Shown: in pieces, positions 20,943-31,146 of the stretch
Position numbering within the stretch: the first letter of the stretch is position 1
How the letters are laid out: the number at the start of each line of letters is the position of its first letter
Source: Imbricaverruca yamaguchii
Lineage: Eukaryota > Arthropoda > Thecostraca > Neoverrucidae
Length of the DNA: 64,000 bases
Assembly (NCBI GenBank): GCA_034440575.1
Contig: JAOTOL010001646.1
Span: forward strand, 3,400,001-3,464,000
Direction: 5' to 3'
Notes under the pieces: generated by a model
Databases searched by the model: none
What the model saw: only the letters and a program-made list of their open reading frames with translations
Told to the model about the DNA's origin: nothing
Program-made: the position numbers and the translations under genes

Positions 20943-23908
20943 TTATCGATGAAAAGCTCACTTTTGCAGCCCAAATATATACCATTGTGAGATAAGCTAA
21001 TAGATGGTCAGGACTCCTGCCGAGATCATTCCGAGCAAGCAAGCACGGACATCGCTCCATGAATGTGACATAAAATCGACACCACTCCCATATGTGGGAT
21101 CCAACTTCTTGTGTTCCAACTCCAACTTAGCAAATGTGTGGTCCAACTTAAACATTTGCAGCATTGTTTGGGGACGTACAGCCGATGTGCATGTACTCAG
21201 AATAAGCGTATTCAGCATACATTTATCGTGCGGTTGTATAGCCGAAACCAGACAATAGATGTATATCTGCATTACGACCCCTCGCTACAATACCCACCCT
21301 GGCGGCACGACACAAACAGCATGACGCCATGTTCATTCGAAAAGTGCATGGCCAAAGCATTGATTCATCGTTTCTGCTGAAAACAAATGTCCGTTAGCCG
21401 TACTTCCTCGGATTTTCGTGCCGCGACACTTTCACATTCCATTTGCTCGAGTCAGTGCGGCTAAGTAAAGAATATTCTCCAGAATCCCGAGACTGTGCAA
21501 CAAACTCTTGCATAGCAACCGCGAAATTGATACTTGGCACCACATCAGGTCTGAATTGAAAATGCCGGTGGTCACGTAAGTGCGTGGAAAATAAATACTC
21601 TGCTTGTGTGTGGTCTGAACAGTGGAGTGTTTACTGATCCGTCATGAAGTGTGCATGTGTGTGTGCCACAAAGTTTATTTCTTATATTTACCTGATTATC
21701 TGCCGCTGGGTTCCAATACCGTAGATACTATGCAACTTAAGTAAACTAAACTACGGTAAATAATTCACTCGTGATACAGTTTTGAAAGTGCGTATGTGAA
21801 ACCATCATCTTAGCTTCCGTGCATTCATTTCCATACAGTGGGAAATCATCCTACAAGTAGCCACCAATCAATGCAGCGTTGATAATACTTATTGCAAACG
21901 AATCACACCATCGCACGGAGATGTTGTGATTTGGAGATGCTGAGCATCACATCATACCCACATCTGACATACCAGGTATCCGTGACAGGCAATGTTTTCT
22001 GAACAGCACTGAAGATTTCGGCGCGTATTCTAGTGTGTTTCAATTCATCGGCACCAGGACAAATGGAGTAACCGTCCATCAGTTGTACTGTCGTTGCGAT
22101 TCCTTTGGTTTCTGGCAATATTTGTCACACGATGTATTCAATACGTATCTACTTTGAGTATGATTTGACATCTACTTCTTTCGCATCAATTGTGCCTTAC
22201 ATGCGGATTGGATAAGCAAGTTTTTCGTGCCACCCCAATTTCCCTCGCGCCATGACTATCAACTCATTTCTTCCTTTGCGAATATGGTGTTCATCTTTGC
22301 ACAGAGAACAAATTCGGAATCATTTCAAGATGCAACACGAAGGAAATATGAAGATATTAACATCATGCTTGGAACTGGGAGGGAGTTGGCAGCATCCGTC
22401 TTATCGAGCCCGTCCCATCCAAGTTAGCAAAGGCGACCATGACGTGTGAACGATGTCTGACCAGCAAGCCCACTAGACCCAGCGCCACACAGCAGAAAAG
22501 TCACTATCCGTTCGCAGAAACGCAGGTAGGATGATGAAGCCAACGCCAAAGGAGGGACAATTGCTGGCACCGGGACCTTCGAAAGAAAAATGTCGGCCCC
22601 ATTTGGGAGCAATCATCCCGCCTCTCCTGGATGCACCCTAACCAATGTACCCTAACCGATGCGCCCCTCCTGGATGCACCCTATGCCCGTGCCCTAACCA
22701 ATGGATAAGGAGCGTTCAAAGAAGGGAAGTCATCTCTTAGCATAGTCCTCCCTAGCAACATCCGCAAGGTCGATGTATTCAGGTGCCGGCAAATGTGTGT
22801 GTGTGGAGGGGGTGGAGTGGGGGTGCATCGGCCACCTGTAGTCCTCTTCTGCTCCAACACTCATGGCCCGGCCAACTATAACAGTGTTCTGACGTCATTA
22901 GAAAACCAGTTCGTCGCTGTCAACTTTGCGTGACGCGAAGAGCGATATTCCTGCCTGTTGAAGAGGGAAAACGGAAGATAGGATCATTCTGGCCCAATTA
23001 TTGCGTCCGTTAGCTTTTCATGACGGCCATTTGTCCATGTAAGAGCCAGCTGCCTTTTGGTGAACAAAAAGCCAGATTTTATCAGCTGAGGCGGCAGAGT
23101 TGTGACCGCAGAACGCATTTATGGAGGAATGTGGACTAAATTTTACGCATCGGTGAAGAATCCGCATGCGGACTCTGTGCCATATGAACAGGCGAGAACA
23201 AGCGTTGTCGGGTTTCCGACGCCGATCCAATGGACTCATACTGGGTAATCAGAGGAAAAATGCATTGCTCTTAAGCTCCTGAAAACTGGATAAACACCAT
23301 CCACGGAATCCACACGCAGCAGTGTGGATAATGTTAGGAATGACGACGAAATGTAATGCAAGTACGCTGCTCCTAGATGGCGTTTCCCGTGGTTCTTGGT
23401 GGTGTAGCATTTTCTCCAGTAATGAACATCACGACCACCATCTTCAGTCCGAGAAAGCGGGCATGTCGACGGTGCACAAATGTTTGTCCAAACAATCATC
23501 CAGACCGGAGAATGTCAAGATTTTCAGCGATGAAAAGAGAACGGAATCATTCTCGGACAACAAATGCAAACCCAAATCGCCTTGCTCAAAACACTCGGGG
23601 CCGCCGTATACTTCCGCATACGCGTGCTAGCCATGGGAGCACATACCCGAGAGAAGAAGGCTATCTTCCAAAGATGCAAACAAAAGGCAAAATATATGCA
23701 TAAATGTCAAAAGAGTAAATCACTGCTGGTAGATACACTGAGGACTGAAAATCTTTCTGGTGCTTTTTGTGTTATCGATTTCTCGAAACAGCATGTGAAT
23801 ATTGAAAGCAACGGGTGGTCAAGTGTCACATCAGCCATGAAACGCCCCGCCAAACAGCAGCGCAGTGTGACGGCCCGTCGTTCCGCCAGCGGCCGACGAG
23901 CCGGCTAC
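20943..23908. other. MCT intron 2, 5' part, nothing recognised
   Basis: Roughly 3 kb of unique-looking intron. Open frames stay below about 110 codons. Small local repeats of CCnTAACCnATG occur at 22620-22710. Confidence 0.4.
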
Positions 23909-24060
23909 CTGTCCGGCGACGAAGGCAGACACGAGCAGGCCGAGGAAGGCGACGACAGCGCCGCAGCAGGCGGTCCGCCGCAGGCCCACGTGGTCGGCCA
24001 GCACCCCGGAGGCCGCCGACGCCAGGAAGGTCATCCCCGTGCAGAGCGATCCAGCCAGCG
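23909..24060 (-). CDS. MCT8/MCT10-like transporter, coding exon 2 (TM2-TM3)
   Basis: Minus-strand exon of 152 nt. The acceptor is CGTCCTCAG|CGCTGG and the donor GCCGGACAG|GTAGCC. With the T carried from exon 1 it gives 51 codons (entry phase 1, exit phase 0). The translation is SLAGSLCTGMTFLASAASG, VLADHVGLRRTACCGAVVA and FLGLLVSAFVAGQ. It contains TM2, the conserved LADHVGLRR turn (an MFS motif A equivalent) and TM3, aligning with the AWVGALxMGMIFF region of MCT8/10. About 43 nt of its start are repeated upstream in five decaying copies. Confidence 0.87.
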
Positions 24061-24505
24061 CTGAGGACGCGAGGTCACATCAGGAGGCCACATCAGGAGG
24101 TCACATCAGGTCACATCAGGAGGTGACGCCAGGAAGATCATCCCCATGCAGAGCGATCCAGCCAGCGCTGAGGACGCGAGGTCACATCAGGAGGTCACAT
24201 CAGGAGGTCACATCAGGTCACATCAGGAGGTGACGCCAGGAACGTCATCCCGTGCAGAGCGATCCGGCCAACGCTGAGGAGGCGAGGTCACATCAGGAGG
24301 TCACATCAGGAGTCACCAGGAGCATCATCCCTGTGTAGAGTGATCCAGCCAGCGCTGAGGACGCGAGGTCACATCAGGAGGAGACATCAGGAGCACCATC
24401 CCCGTGTGGAGCGATTCGGCCAGCGTTGGGGGCAAGAGGTCATATCAGGAGGAGATATCAGGAGCACCATCCCCTTGTAGAGCGATTCAAACGGCAGTGA
24501 GGTCA
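24061..24505 (-). repeat. 71-107 bp tandem copies of the exon 2 acceptor region
   Basis: Copies of the exon 2 start (CGCTGGCTGGATCGCTCTGC onward) occur with junction equivalents at about 24167, 24273, 24354, 24425 and 24495, separated by 107, 106, 81, 71 and 70 bp from the real one at 24060. Between them lie 15-bp sub-repeats of GGTCACATCAGGA on plus. The nearest copy matches about 42 of 44 exonic bases. The fourth has CAA instead of the CAG acceptor and the fifth is much degraded, so similarity falls with distance from the exon. Confidence 0.92.
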
Positions 24506-26585
24506 CGATGTCACATAGGAAGGAGATGCCAGGATATATGCATATATATATATTGGCTGTTCTCCCGTGAGCGGTTTGTGCAAGTGACTCAGACCTGGAA
24601 GCCCAGCCAGGAGACATACCCCATACCCCATAACAAAAGCAAAATACAGGAGATCAAACAAGAAATTGTGGGATTTGCACCACCCCAAACCTGACATCGT
24701 CAGCGGATACCACGCACCGAAATCGTTATCCGTGAAATTGTTTCTTTTTGGTCGCCCCTTCAGAAAATCCTGGCTGCGCCGTTGCTCAAACTGGATGCCA
24801 GTGTCTGACAAGTGAGATCTCATGTGAGCTTGCGTCACACATTTGTGTTGCTTGCTGTTTGTATGTTCTGTATGTTTGCTGCAAACATGGTGTGTACTGA
24901 GATGCACCAACATGTAAATCCAGTAAAAAGGCATATATTGTTATTTCTGTCAATGCAGTTTAACCAAGATCGCATGTCCCAGAACTGCTGAATGCCGTTC
25001 TGTGCGCTAAAATTGGCCGATTAGCTTCCGAGCTATGCACTTCTGATCAGCCCGACCTAATACGACCTTGACCTTTCTGATCTTCCTCTTTCACCCCTGC
25101 AGGTGAAACCTACACAGCTGCGGCGTATGTAGCATGTGTCAATAAATCGTACCAATTTGACAGGCACGCTTCCATTAAAAACCGTGATATGCATGTATCA
25201 ATGCGTAGGTGCTTTGATTGATTGGCCTATTATTCGGGCTTAGGGGCGCATCAACTGCTACTGGATATGCAACGCCCATGTTGAGGTGCTTTGAAATTCA
25301 TGCACAGCCATCAGCGTTCTGGAAGGCTTGCCATTTTACAACATCTTGCGACATGTGCACTTGTGCGTGCATGCGTGTGTGTGTGTGTTGTTTTTAATAA
25401 GCATGATATGCATGCTTGCTGAGACGGTTGTAGGCATCACAAATGTTCATGCTAAAAGCGGTGTGAAGGACATAGGCACAAATGTGTCCAAAAACGATGT
25501 AGATCCTGAATGTTCTTCGATAACAGAACTTGATTGTTTCCCCACGTTACCTGAGCCAGACATTCATCGAGGGAAGCTGAGGTCAGGTGGGGAAATACGC
25601 CCGATATATTTCACACATTTGAATTGAAATTGTCCCGTTGCTAGCAACCCGAACATCCTCAAGTTGCCAACACGTAACGATGCCGCTTCAAGTGAAAGCA
25701 TGCAAAGACGAAAATGTACGCATGCGCAGTTCGTACGAAGCGAAACAAGAAAGTGTTTTCAAAGGAGAATAGAAGTCATTGCTGATCTTGATCCCGATCT
25801 TGGGTGGCAGACATTTAAAAAAAAATGTTATTCATTGGAAATGTGCCGCAAAGCTACATTTAGGCGTCAAGTAATCTACGTCGGCGTTGTCAACGTCCAC
25901 CGCATGGGGCCCTAGCTACATTTCAACCTCGAGCCACGCACTAAGCGACAAATCAGTGGCCTGGCACGAGAGCAGTGTGGACCTGGCCCACACCAGACAG
26001 GTCCGGTGTCACTGAGCTGTGCGCTGCGCCGATGCAGATCCTTTGTTTTCGTTGGCTCGGGTAACGTAGGTCAAATACAACCCGTCGTCGAGGTTGAGCC
26101 GCAACATCGGCAATTCGTGCTTAAAACTCGTGCAGAATACCACTACCGATACGGTGTTCTTCAATAGCTTCGATTCCGGCATGGTAAACACGAACAGCGC
26201 GCCAATTTTGAGTATGGCTTGTTATTAGACGTAGTCTTCTTCCAGAATACGGGAATCGGGACACTAGATGTTGCCTCAAGTTGCGTCTGGACATTTTATG
26301 CCGAATCTGGGTCACATACTTCATGAAATGAGGAACAATTTACTATTAACTGACATTACTCCCAGTATCAGTTCGGCATCTTTAATGACTTGCCACATCA
26401 CACCTGAGTAAAACAGCCAGTACACATCTGTAAATTTTGGCAATACCACGCGACTGAATGGCATCACCATTCCTCTCCCACGAAGAATTACTCGGTGGCA
26501 CTGCTCTCAGTCGACGCTGGTGACTGGATTATCCTGCGGTGTGTGTTACAAGGAGGTCTTCCAGTATCGTGGCGTGCGTGTGCCA
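24506..26585. other. MCT intron 1, mostly unrecognised
   Basis: Contains a short TA repeat near 24536-24552, a GTGTGT run near 25375, and a hairpin-tail repeat at 25226-25280. No genes are supported. Confidence 0.4.
25226..25280 (-). mobile_element. SINE/LINE 3' tail fragment (hairpin-tail family)
   Basis: Plus text TATTATTCGGGCTTAGGGGC, then GCATCAACTG and ATATGCAACGCCCATG. It is the same module as at 5050, 52245 and 59119, with GGGGCGC pairing imperfectly with ACGCCC. Confidence 0.5.
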
Positions 26586-26589
26586 GACA

Positions 26590-27600
26590 GACGTGCGGGT
26601 CATACTCCGCTGGGGAAGTCGTGCGGGTCATACTCCGCCGGGGAAGTCGTGCGGGTCATACTCCGCTGGGGAAGTCGTGCGGGTCATACTCCGCTGGGGA
26701 AGTGTGCGGGTCATACTCCGCTGGGGAAGTCGTGCGGGTCATACTCCGCTGGGGAAGTCGTGCGGGTCATACTCCGCTGGGGAAGTCGTGCGGGTCATAC
26801 TCCGCTGGGGAAGTCGTGCGGGTCATACTCCGCTGGGGAAGTCGTGCGGGTCATACTCCGCTGGGGAAGTCGTGCGGGTCATACTCCGCTGGGGAAGTCG
26901 TGCGGGTCATACTCCGCCGGGGAAGTCGTGCGGGTCATACTCCGCTGGGGAAGTCGTGCGGGTCATACTCCGCTGGGGAAGTCGTGCGGGTCATACTCCG
27001 CTGGGGAAGTCGTGCGGGTCATACTCCGCTGAAGAAGTGTACGGGTCATACTTCCACCAAGGAAGTCGTACGGGTCATACTCCGCTGAGGAAGTGTGTGG
27101 GTCATACTCCGCTGGGGAAGTCGTGCGGGTCATACTCCGCTGAGGAAGTGTGTGGGTCATACTCCGCCGGGGAAGTCGTGCGGGTCATACTCCGCTGAGG
27201 AAGTGTGCGGGTCATACTCCGCTGAGGAAGTGTGCGGGTCATACTTCCACCAAGGAAGTCGTGCGGGTCATACTCCGCCGAGGAAGTCGTGCGGGTCATA
27301 CTCCCACCAAGGAAGTCGTGCGGGTCATACTCCCGCCGAGGAAGTGTGCGGGTCATACTCCCCGGGGAAGTCGTGCGGGTCATACTCCGCTGAGGAAGTG
27401 TACGGGTCATACTCCGCTGAGGAAGTGTACGGGTCATACTTCCACCAGGGAAGTCGTATGGGTCATACTCCGCTGAGGAAGTGTACGGGTCATACGCCCA
27501 TCAAGGAAGTGCACGGGTGGGTCACACTCCGCTGAGGAAGTCGTGCGGGTCATACTCCCACCAAGGAAGTCGTGCGGGTCATACTCCCTCCGAGGCAGTC
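26590..27600. repeat. 28-bp minisatellite, about 36 copies
   Basis: Unit GTCGTGCGGGTCATACTCCG followed by CTGGGGAA. Right-hand units diversify to CTGAGGAAGTGT, CCACCAAGGAAG and CCGAGGAAG. On the minus strand, the sense of the MCT gene, each unit reads ACTTCCCCAG|CGGAGTATG or ACTTCCTCAG|CGGAGTATG, a credible 3' splice site motif. No exon is recognised beside it. It lies in MCT intron 1. Confidence 0.96.
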
Positions 27601-28633
27601 GTGAGCGTTATACTCCTACCGACTTCCAGACCTGGATAGCCTTCATCAAGACATGCTGTCGTCAGCCATGCAGATCATTTGAAGCAGCTTAAAGGCACGG
27701 CCCAGCACGACGTGTACGCTAACATGAGAGCGGTGTGTCTCAATTTAACGATGCTGGCTCTGATTCGCAGCACTAGTACAGCAACATCGGCCACGAAAAC
27801 CCCGCATGCTTTAATCAGTATGGCCTGACGGGCATCCGGCTCAGTTCACTGCGTCTACTGTAATGCTCACTAAATAATGCAGGTGCATAAACAGGAAGAT
27901 CGGGTTCCAGTTTTGTCAGTCCTCCAGCAGGATTGGCCGCGTGACTGACAGGAAGTCATTGCCGACGGAACGCTAAGCCACGAGGTCTTCTTGCGCACAG
28001 CCGGCTGAGTTTTACTTGCAGTGCAGCCGTGTGCCAGTAACTTCTTGGCCGTAGTTCCGTGTACTTACTGGGATGCTGTGTTACCTGTCTACTCAAAGCT
28101 GATTCACACTGATAATTGGCATGCGGGTGAAGTCCGAGGTGCCGCGTATGCCACGCATTTGGCCATTTTCCCACTCTGTCAGAGCCATATCGGTGCTGCT
28201 CCTTGGAGTTGCAGCAACGAAATATACAAACTCGAAACAGCGGAATGTATGGAACCGTAACGTCGAAATCTATGAACTTGAAAGAGCGACACACATGCGT
28301 CGAAATTGTTTACATTTCCTCCGTATCGTGTTCTATTGTTATAACTTGCTTAGAACTCGCACGTATCGACGTGGCCACTGTTGCACACGATGCGGTACTC
28401 ACTCAAGCTCTGCACCAACTGGATGCACTGTAATGAAAACAAGCACCCAGGATTGGTTTGTGTTGGCACGCATTTAAAGGCCATACACAAACGGGGAGAA
28501 GGTGGTGCTAATCAGTACAATGAGATGGCAATTTGCTGCGAGATGACTGCGCGTGGGAAGATTCCGACAGAGTCCGCACTGACACGTGCTGCATCGTAAT
28601 GAACATGCTCCCAGCCGCTGGCAGAGTACTCAC
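27601..28633. other. MCT intron 1, 5' part, nothing recognised
   Basis: Intron sequence from the exon 1 donor GTGAGTACT (28633) leftwards. No supported features. Confidence 0.45.
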
Positions 28634-28931
28634 AGCACTTGAAGGCAGCGTTGGTGACCCCGTTCTCCTCCATCTGCTGCAGGAACGCCACGTACAGCAC
28701 GCCGTAGCAGTTGATGATGCCGAAGATGACGCCGTTGCAGAGGAAGCTCACCAGCACCACGAAGTAGCCGGCGGCTCCGCGATCCTTCTCCAGCTGCAGC
28801 GCCTCGGGGCTGGGCTGCGGCCGGGTCAGGTCGGTCAGCTTCGGCGGCGAGCCGTCTGGCGTCAGTGAGCGCGACATGTCGGGAGTGGCCCGGCCGCGGC
28901 CACGGCCACGGTCAGCCGTCTGCGGGGGCAT
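28634..28931 (-). CDS. MCT8/MCT10-like transporter, first coding exon (TM1)
   Basis: Minus-strand exon ending TTCAAGTGCT|GTGAGTACT (exit phase 1). Two ATGs are available. The one at 28931 gives MPPQTADRGRGRGRATPD upstream of MSRSLTPDG, and the one at 28877 starts at MSRSLTPDG. I list the longer form, with the start unresolved. After a proline-rich cytoplasmic N-terminus comes GYFVVLVSFLCNGVIFGIIN and CYGVLYVAFLQQMEENG, the TM1 of MCT8/MCT10-type SLC16 carriers (CNGxxFGIxNxxGVL). The usual GGWGW-like signature before TM1 is degenerate here (DRGAAGYF). The product should be a 12-TM plasma-membrane transporter. The MCT8/10 branch carries thyroid hormones or aromatic amino acids in vertebrates, but the substrate here is unknown. 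Confidence 0.85.
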
Positions 28932-29545
28932 CGAGAGCGCGCCGCGGCGGTGCCGGCCGCTGGCCGCCGCTCCGCTCCGAAGATAGCTCCGACGGCGACT
29001 GGTCGATGGCGCCGGCGCAGGCAGCCGACGGCCGCTCGGCGCTGTCGCCCGGCCGTGCTAGGCAACCGGCCGCGGGCGGGGGCGGGGGCGGCGGCGGCCG
29101 CCGCCGCGGCAGCGACCAATCTCGGCCAGAGACAGCTGATCGGCGCGCCCTGATCGAAGTTTCGGCTCCGGCTATGATGTCGGCGGCGGAAAGCGCCGCC
29201 GCTCCTAATCGAGCTCCGCATGCCGATGCCAATCGAGCTCCACATGCCAATCCCAATCGAGCTCCACATGCCAATCCCAATCGAGCTCCATATTGCCGAT
29301 CCCAATTGAGTTCCACATGCCGATCCCAATCGAGCTCCGCATGCCAATCCAAATCGAGCTCCGCATCAACTTGGCAGCGATCGCGTCGCGCGCCGGCGTG
29401 CGGTCTGGGCATCCTCGAGCCACTCGCCCTGGAGTTCGGCTCCAGACACGCGGTGTCGGAGTACCGGTCAGACGCACAAGAGTGCCAGAACCAGACAACC
29501 AGGGGCAGCCCACCGCTGGAGTTATCCCTCATCGGCGCGCTTACC
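28932..29545 (-). other. GC-rich upstream region of the MCT gene, possible 5' UTR
   Basis: Strongly GC- and CpG-rich stretch upstream of the first coding exon. On the minus strand a good donor, GGTCCAG|GTAAGCG, lies at 29545/29544 and could end a short non-coding first exon. No single acceptor before 28931 stands out. Long open frames on both strands here are composition artefacts. Confidence 0.35.
29210..29365. repeat. 24-bp minisatellite, about 6-7 copies
   Basis: Unit AATCGAGCTCCACATGCC plus AATCCC, with GATCCC and CCGCATG variants. It lies upstream of the first MCT coding exon. Confidence 0.88.
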
Positions 29546-29565
29546 TGGACCGCAGCTATGCTCAC

Positions 29566-29593
29566 TGAACGGCCTCAACGGGCCGCCTTTATG
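29566..29593 (-). promoter_or_regulatory. Candidate core promoter of the MCT gene
   Basis: On the minus strand CATAAAG (29593-29587) lies 27 nt upstream of the A in GTTCAGTG (A at 29566). TCAGT is the arthropod initiator motif and the spacing suits a TATA-like box. A donor (CCAG|GTAAGC) follows 21 nt later. Each motif alone is weak, and the call rests on the spacing and position. Confidence 0.25.
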
Positions 29594-30182
29594 TCGGTTT
29601 TATGGCTCATCAGACTCATCAGATACCCGGCCGTCGCCGCCGACCAATGTCAGATGACCGTTAACACGCTATTTATGAGTATTGTCAACAGGAAACGATA
29701 CACCGATTGCAGTGAGGAGGGGGTTGTCCCACCCCGGTAGTTCGTAAGTGGCCTTCAATAACAGAACGTCATGAGGAGGGGTTGGGGTTGTCCCACCCCG
29801 GTAGTTCGTTAGTGGCCGTCAATGACGTCATGAGCCAAACTGAGCATATCACCACGACTTCACAAACTGTTTGCGGTAATTGGCTACATCATTACTGCAC
29901 AGTGGCCAGACCGGTGACCGGTGCACAGTGACCATTAATGCACAGTAACCATTGATCATTGACCGGTGACCAGTGCACAGTGACCAGTAATGCACAGTAA
30001 CAATTGAATAGTGAACAGTGATCAGTGTACAGTGACCAGTTTAGTGATCTTCAGACACTTCAGACATGGGCGGTAAACATGGACATGGGAACGAATCGCC
30101 AGACGCTATTACCTCACAGTAAGCGAGGCCATCTGTCGCTGTGTAGGCCACAGAAGGAGAGCGGAACACATCTCGGTGTGAG
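29594..30182. other. Intergenic, small local duplications
   Basis: A direct repeat of about 60 bp (GGGGTTGTCCCACCCCGGTA blocks near 29719 and 29782) and irregular GTGACCAnT / GCACAGTAAC repeats (29890-30040). No gene. Confidence 0.5.
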
Positions 30183-30988
30183 TTGGTGCAGCCCTGCTGC
30201 CCCACAGCTGACCTTGCTGCCCCACAGCTGCCCCTGCTGGTCCACAGCTGACCCCTGCTGCTCCACAGCTGACCCTGCTGCCCCACAGCTGACCCTGCTG
30301 CTCCACAGCTGACCCTGCTGCCCCACAGCTGACCCTGCTGCCCCACAGCTGACCCTGCTGCTCCACAGCTGACCCTGCTGGTCCACAGCTGACCCTGCTG
30401 CTCCACAGCTGACCCTGCTGCTCCACAGCTGACCCTGCTGCTCCACAGCTGACCCTGCTGCCCCACAGCTGACCCTGCTGGTCCACAGCTGACCCTGCTG
30501 CCCCACAGCTGACCCTGCTGCTCCACAGCTGACCCTGCTGGTCCACAGCTGACCCTGCTGGTCCACAGCTGCCCCTGCTGCTCCACAGCTGACCTGCTCC
30601 TGCTGCCCACAGCTGACCCTGCTGCCCTCCACAGCTGCCCTGCTGTCCACAGCTGCCCCTGCTGCTCCACAGCTGACCCTGCTGCCCCACAGCTGACCCT
30701 GCTGCTCCACAGCTGCCCCTGCTGCTCCACAGCTGCCCCTGCTGCTCCACAGCTGCCCCTGCTGCCCCACAGCTGACCCTGCTGGTCCACAGCTGACCCT
30801 GCTGCCCCACAGCTGACCCTGCTGGTCCACAGCTGACCCTGCTGGTCCACAGCTGCCCCTGCTGCTCCACAGCTGCCCCTGCTGCCCCACAGCTGCCCCT
30901 GCTGCTCCACAGCTGCCCCTGCTGGTCCACAGCTGCCCCTGCTGCCCCACAGCTGACCCTGCTGGTCCACAGCTGCCCCTGCTGCTCC
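30183..30988. repeat. 20-bp minisatellite, about 40 copies
   Basis: Unit CCTGCTGCTCCACAGCTGAC with CCCC or GGTC in place of CTCC and CCCC for GACC. Each unit has CCACAG|CTG, a good plus-strand acceptor motif, and the E-box CAGCTG. Deletion-bearing units cluster at 30595-30650. The very long minus-strand frame (repeating SCGAAGAAVEQQGQLW) is an effect of the repeat. Confidence 0.96.
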
Positions 30989-30990
30989 TC

Positions 30991-31146
30991 GCCGCCACAC
31001 TCGAGGCCGCGCCACAGCTGGCGGCACCCGCACCCTACCACGCCGCCACACTCGAGGCCGCGCCACAGCTGGCGGCACCCGCACCCTATCACGCCGCCAC
31101 ACTCGAGGCCGCGCCACAGCTGGCGGCACCCGCACCCTACCACGCG
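30991..31146. repeat. 51-bp repeat, three copies
   Basis: Perfect or near-perfect 51-bp units starting GCCGCCACACTCGAGGCCGC at 30991, 31042 and 31093, each with CCACAGCTGGCGGCACCCGC. It is contiguous with the 20-bp array. On plus it is open in frame (17 residues per unit), but no gene structure supports coding. Confidence 0.9.

Noticed and set aside
28865..29740. 291-codon plus-strand frame over the MCT first exon and its upstream region
   Set aside because: Overlaps the well-supported minus-strand exon; no recognisable domain; GC-rich composition explains it.
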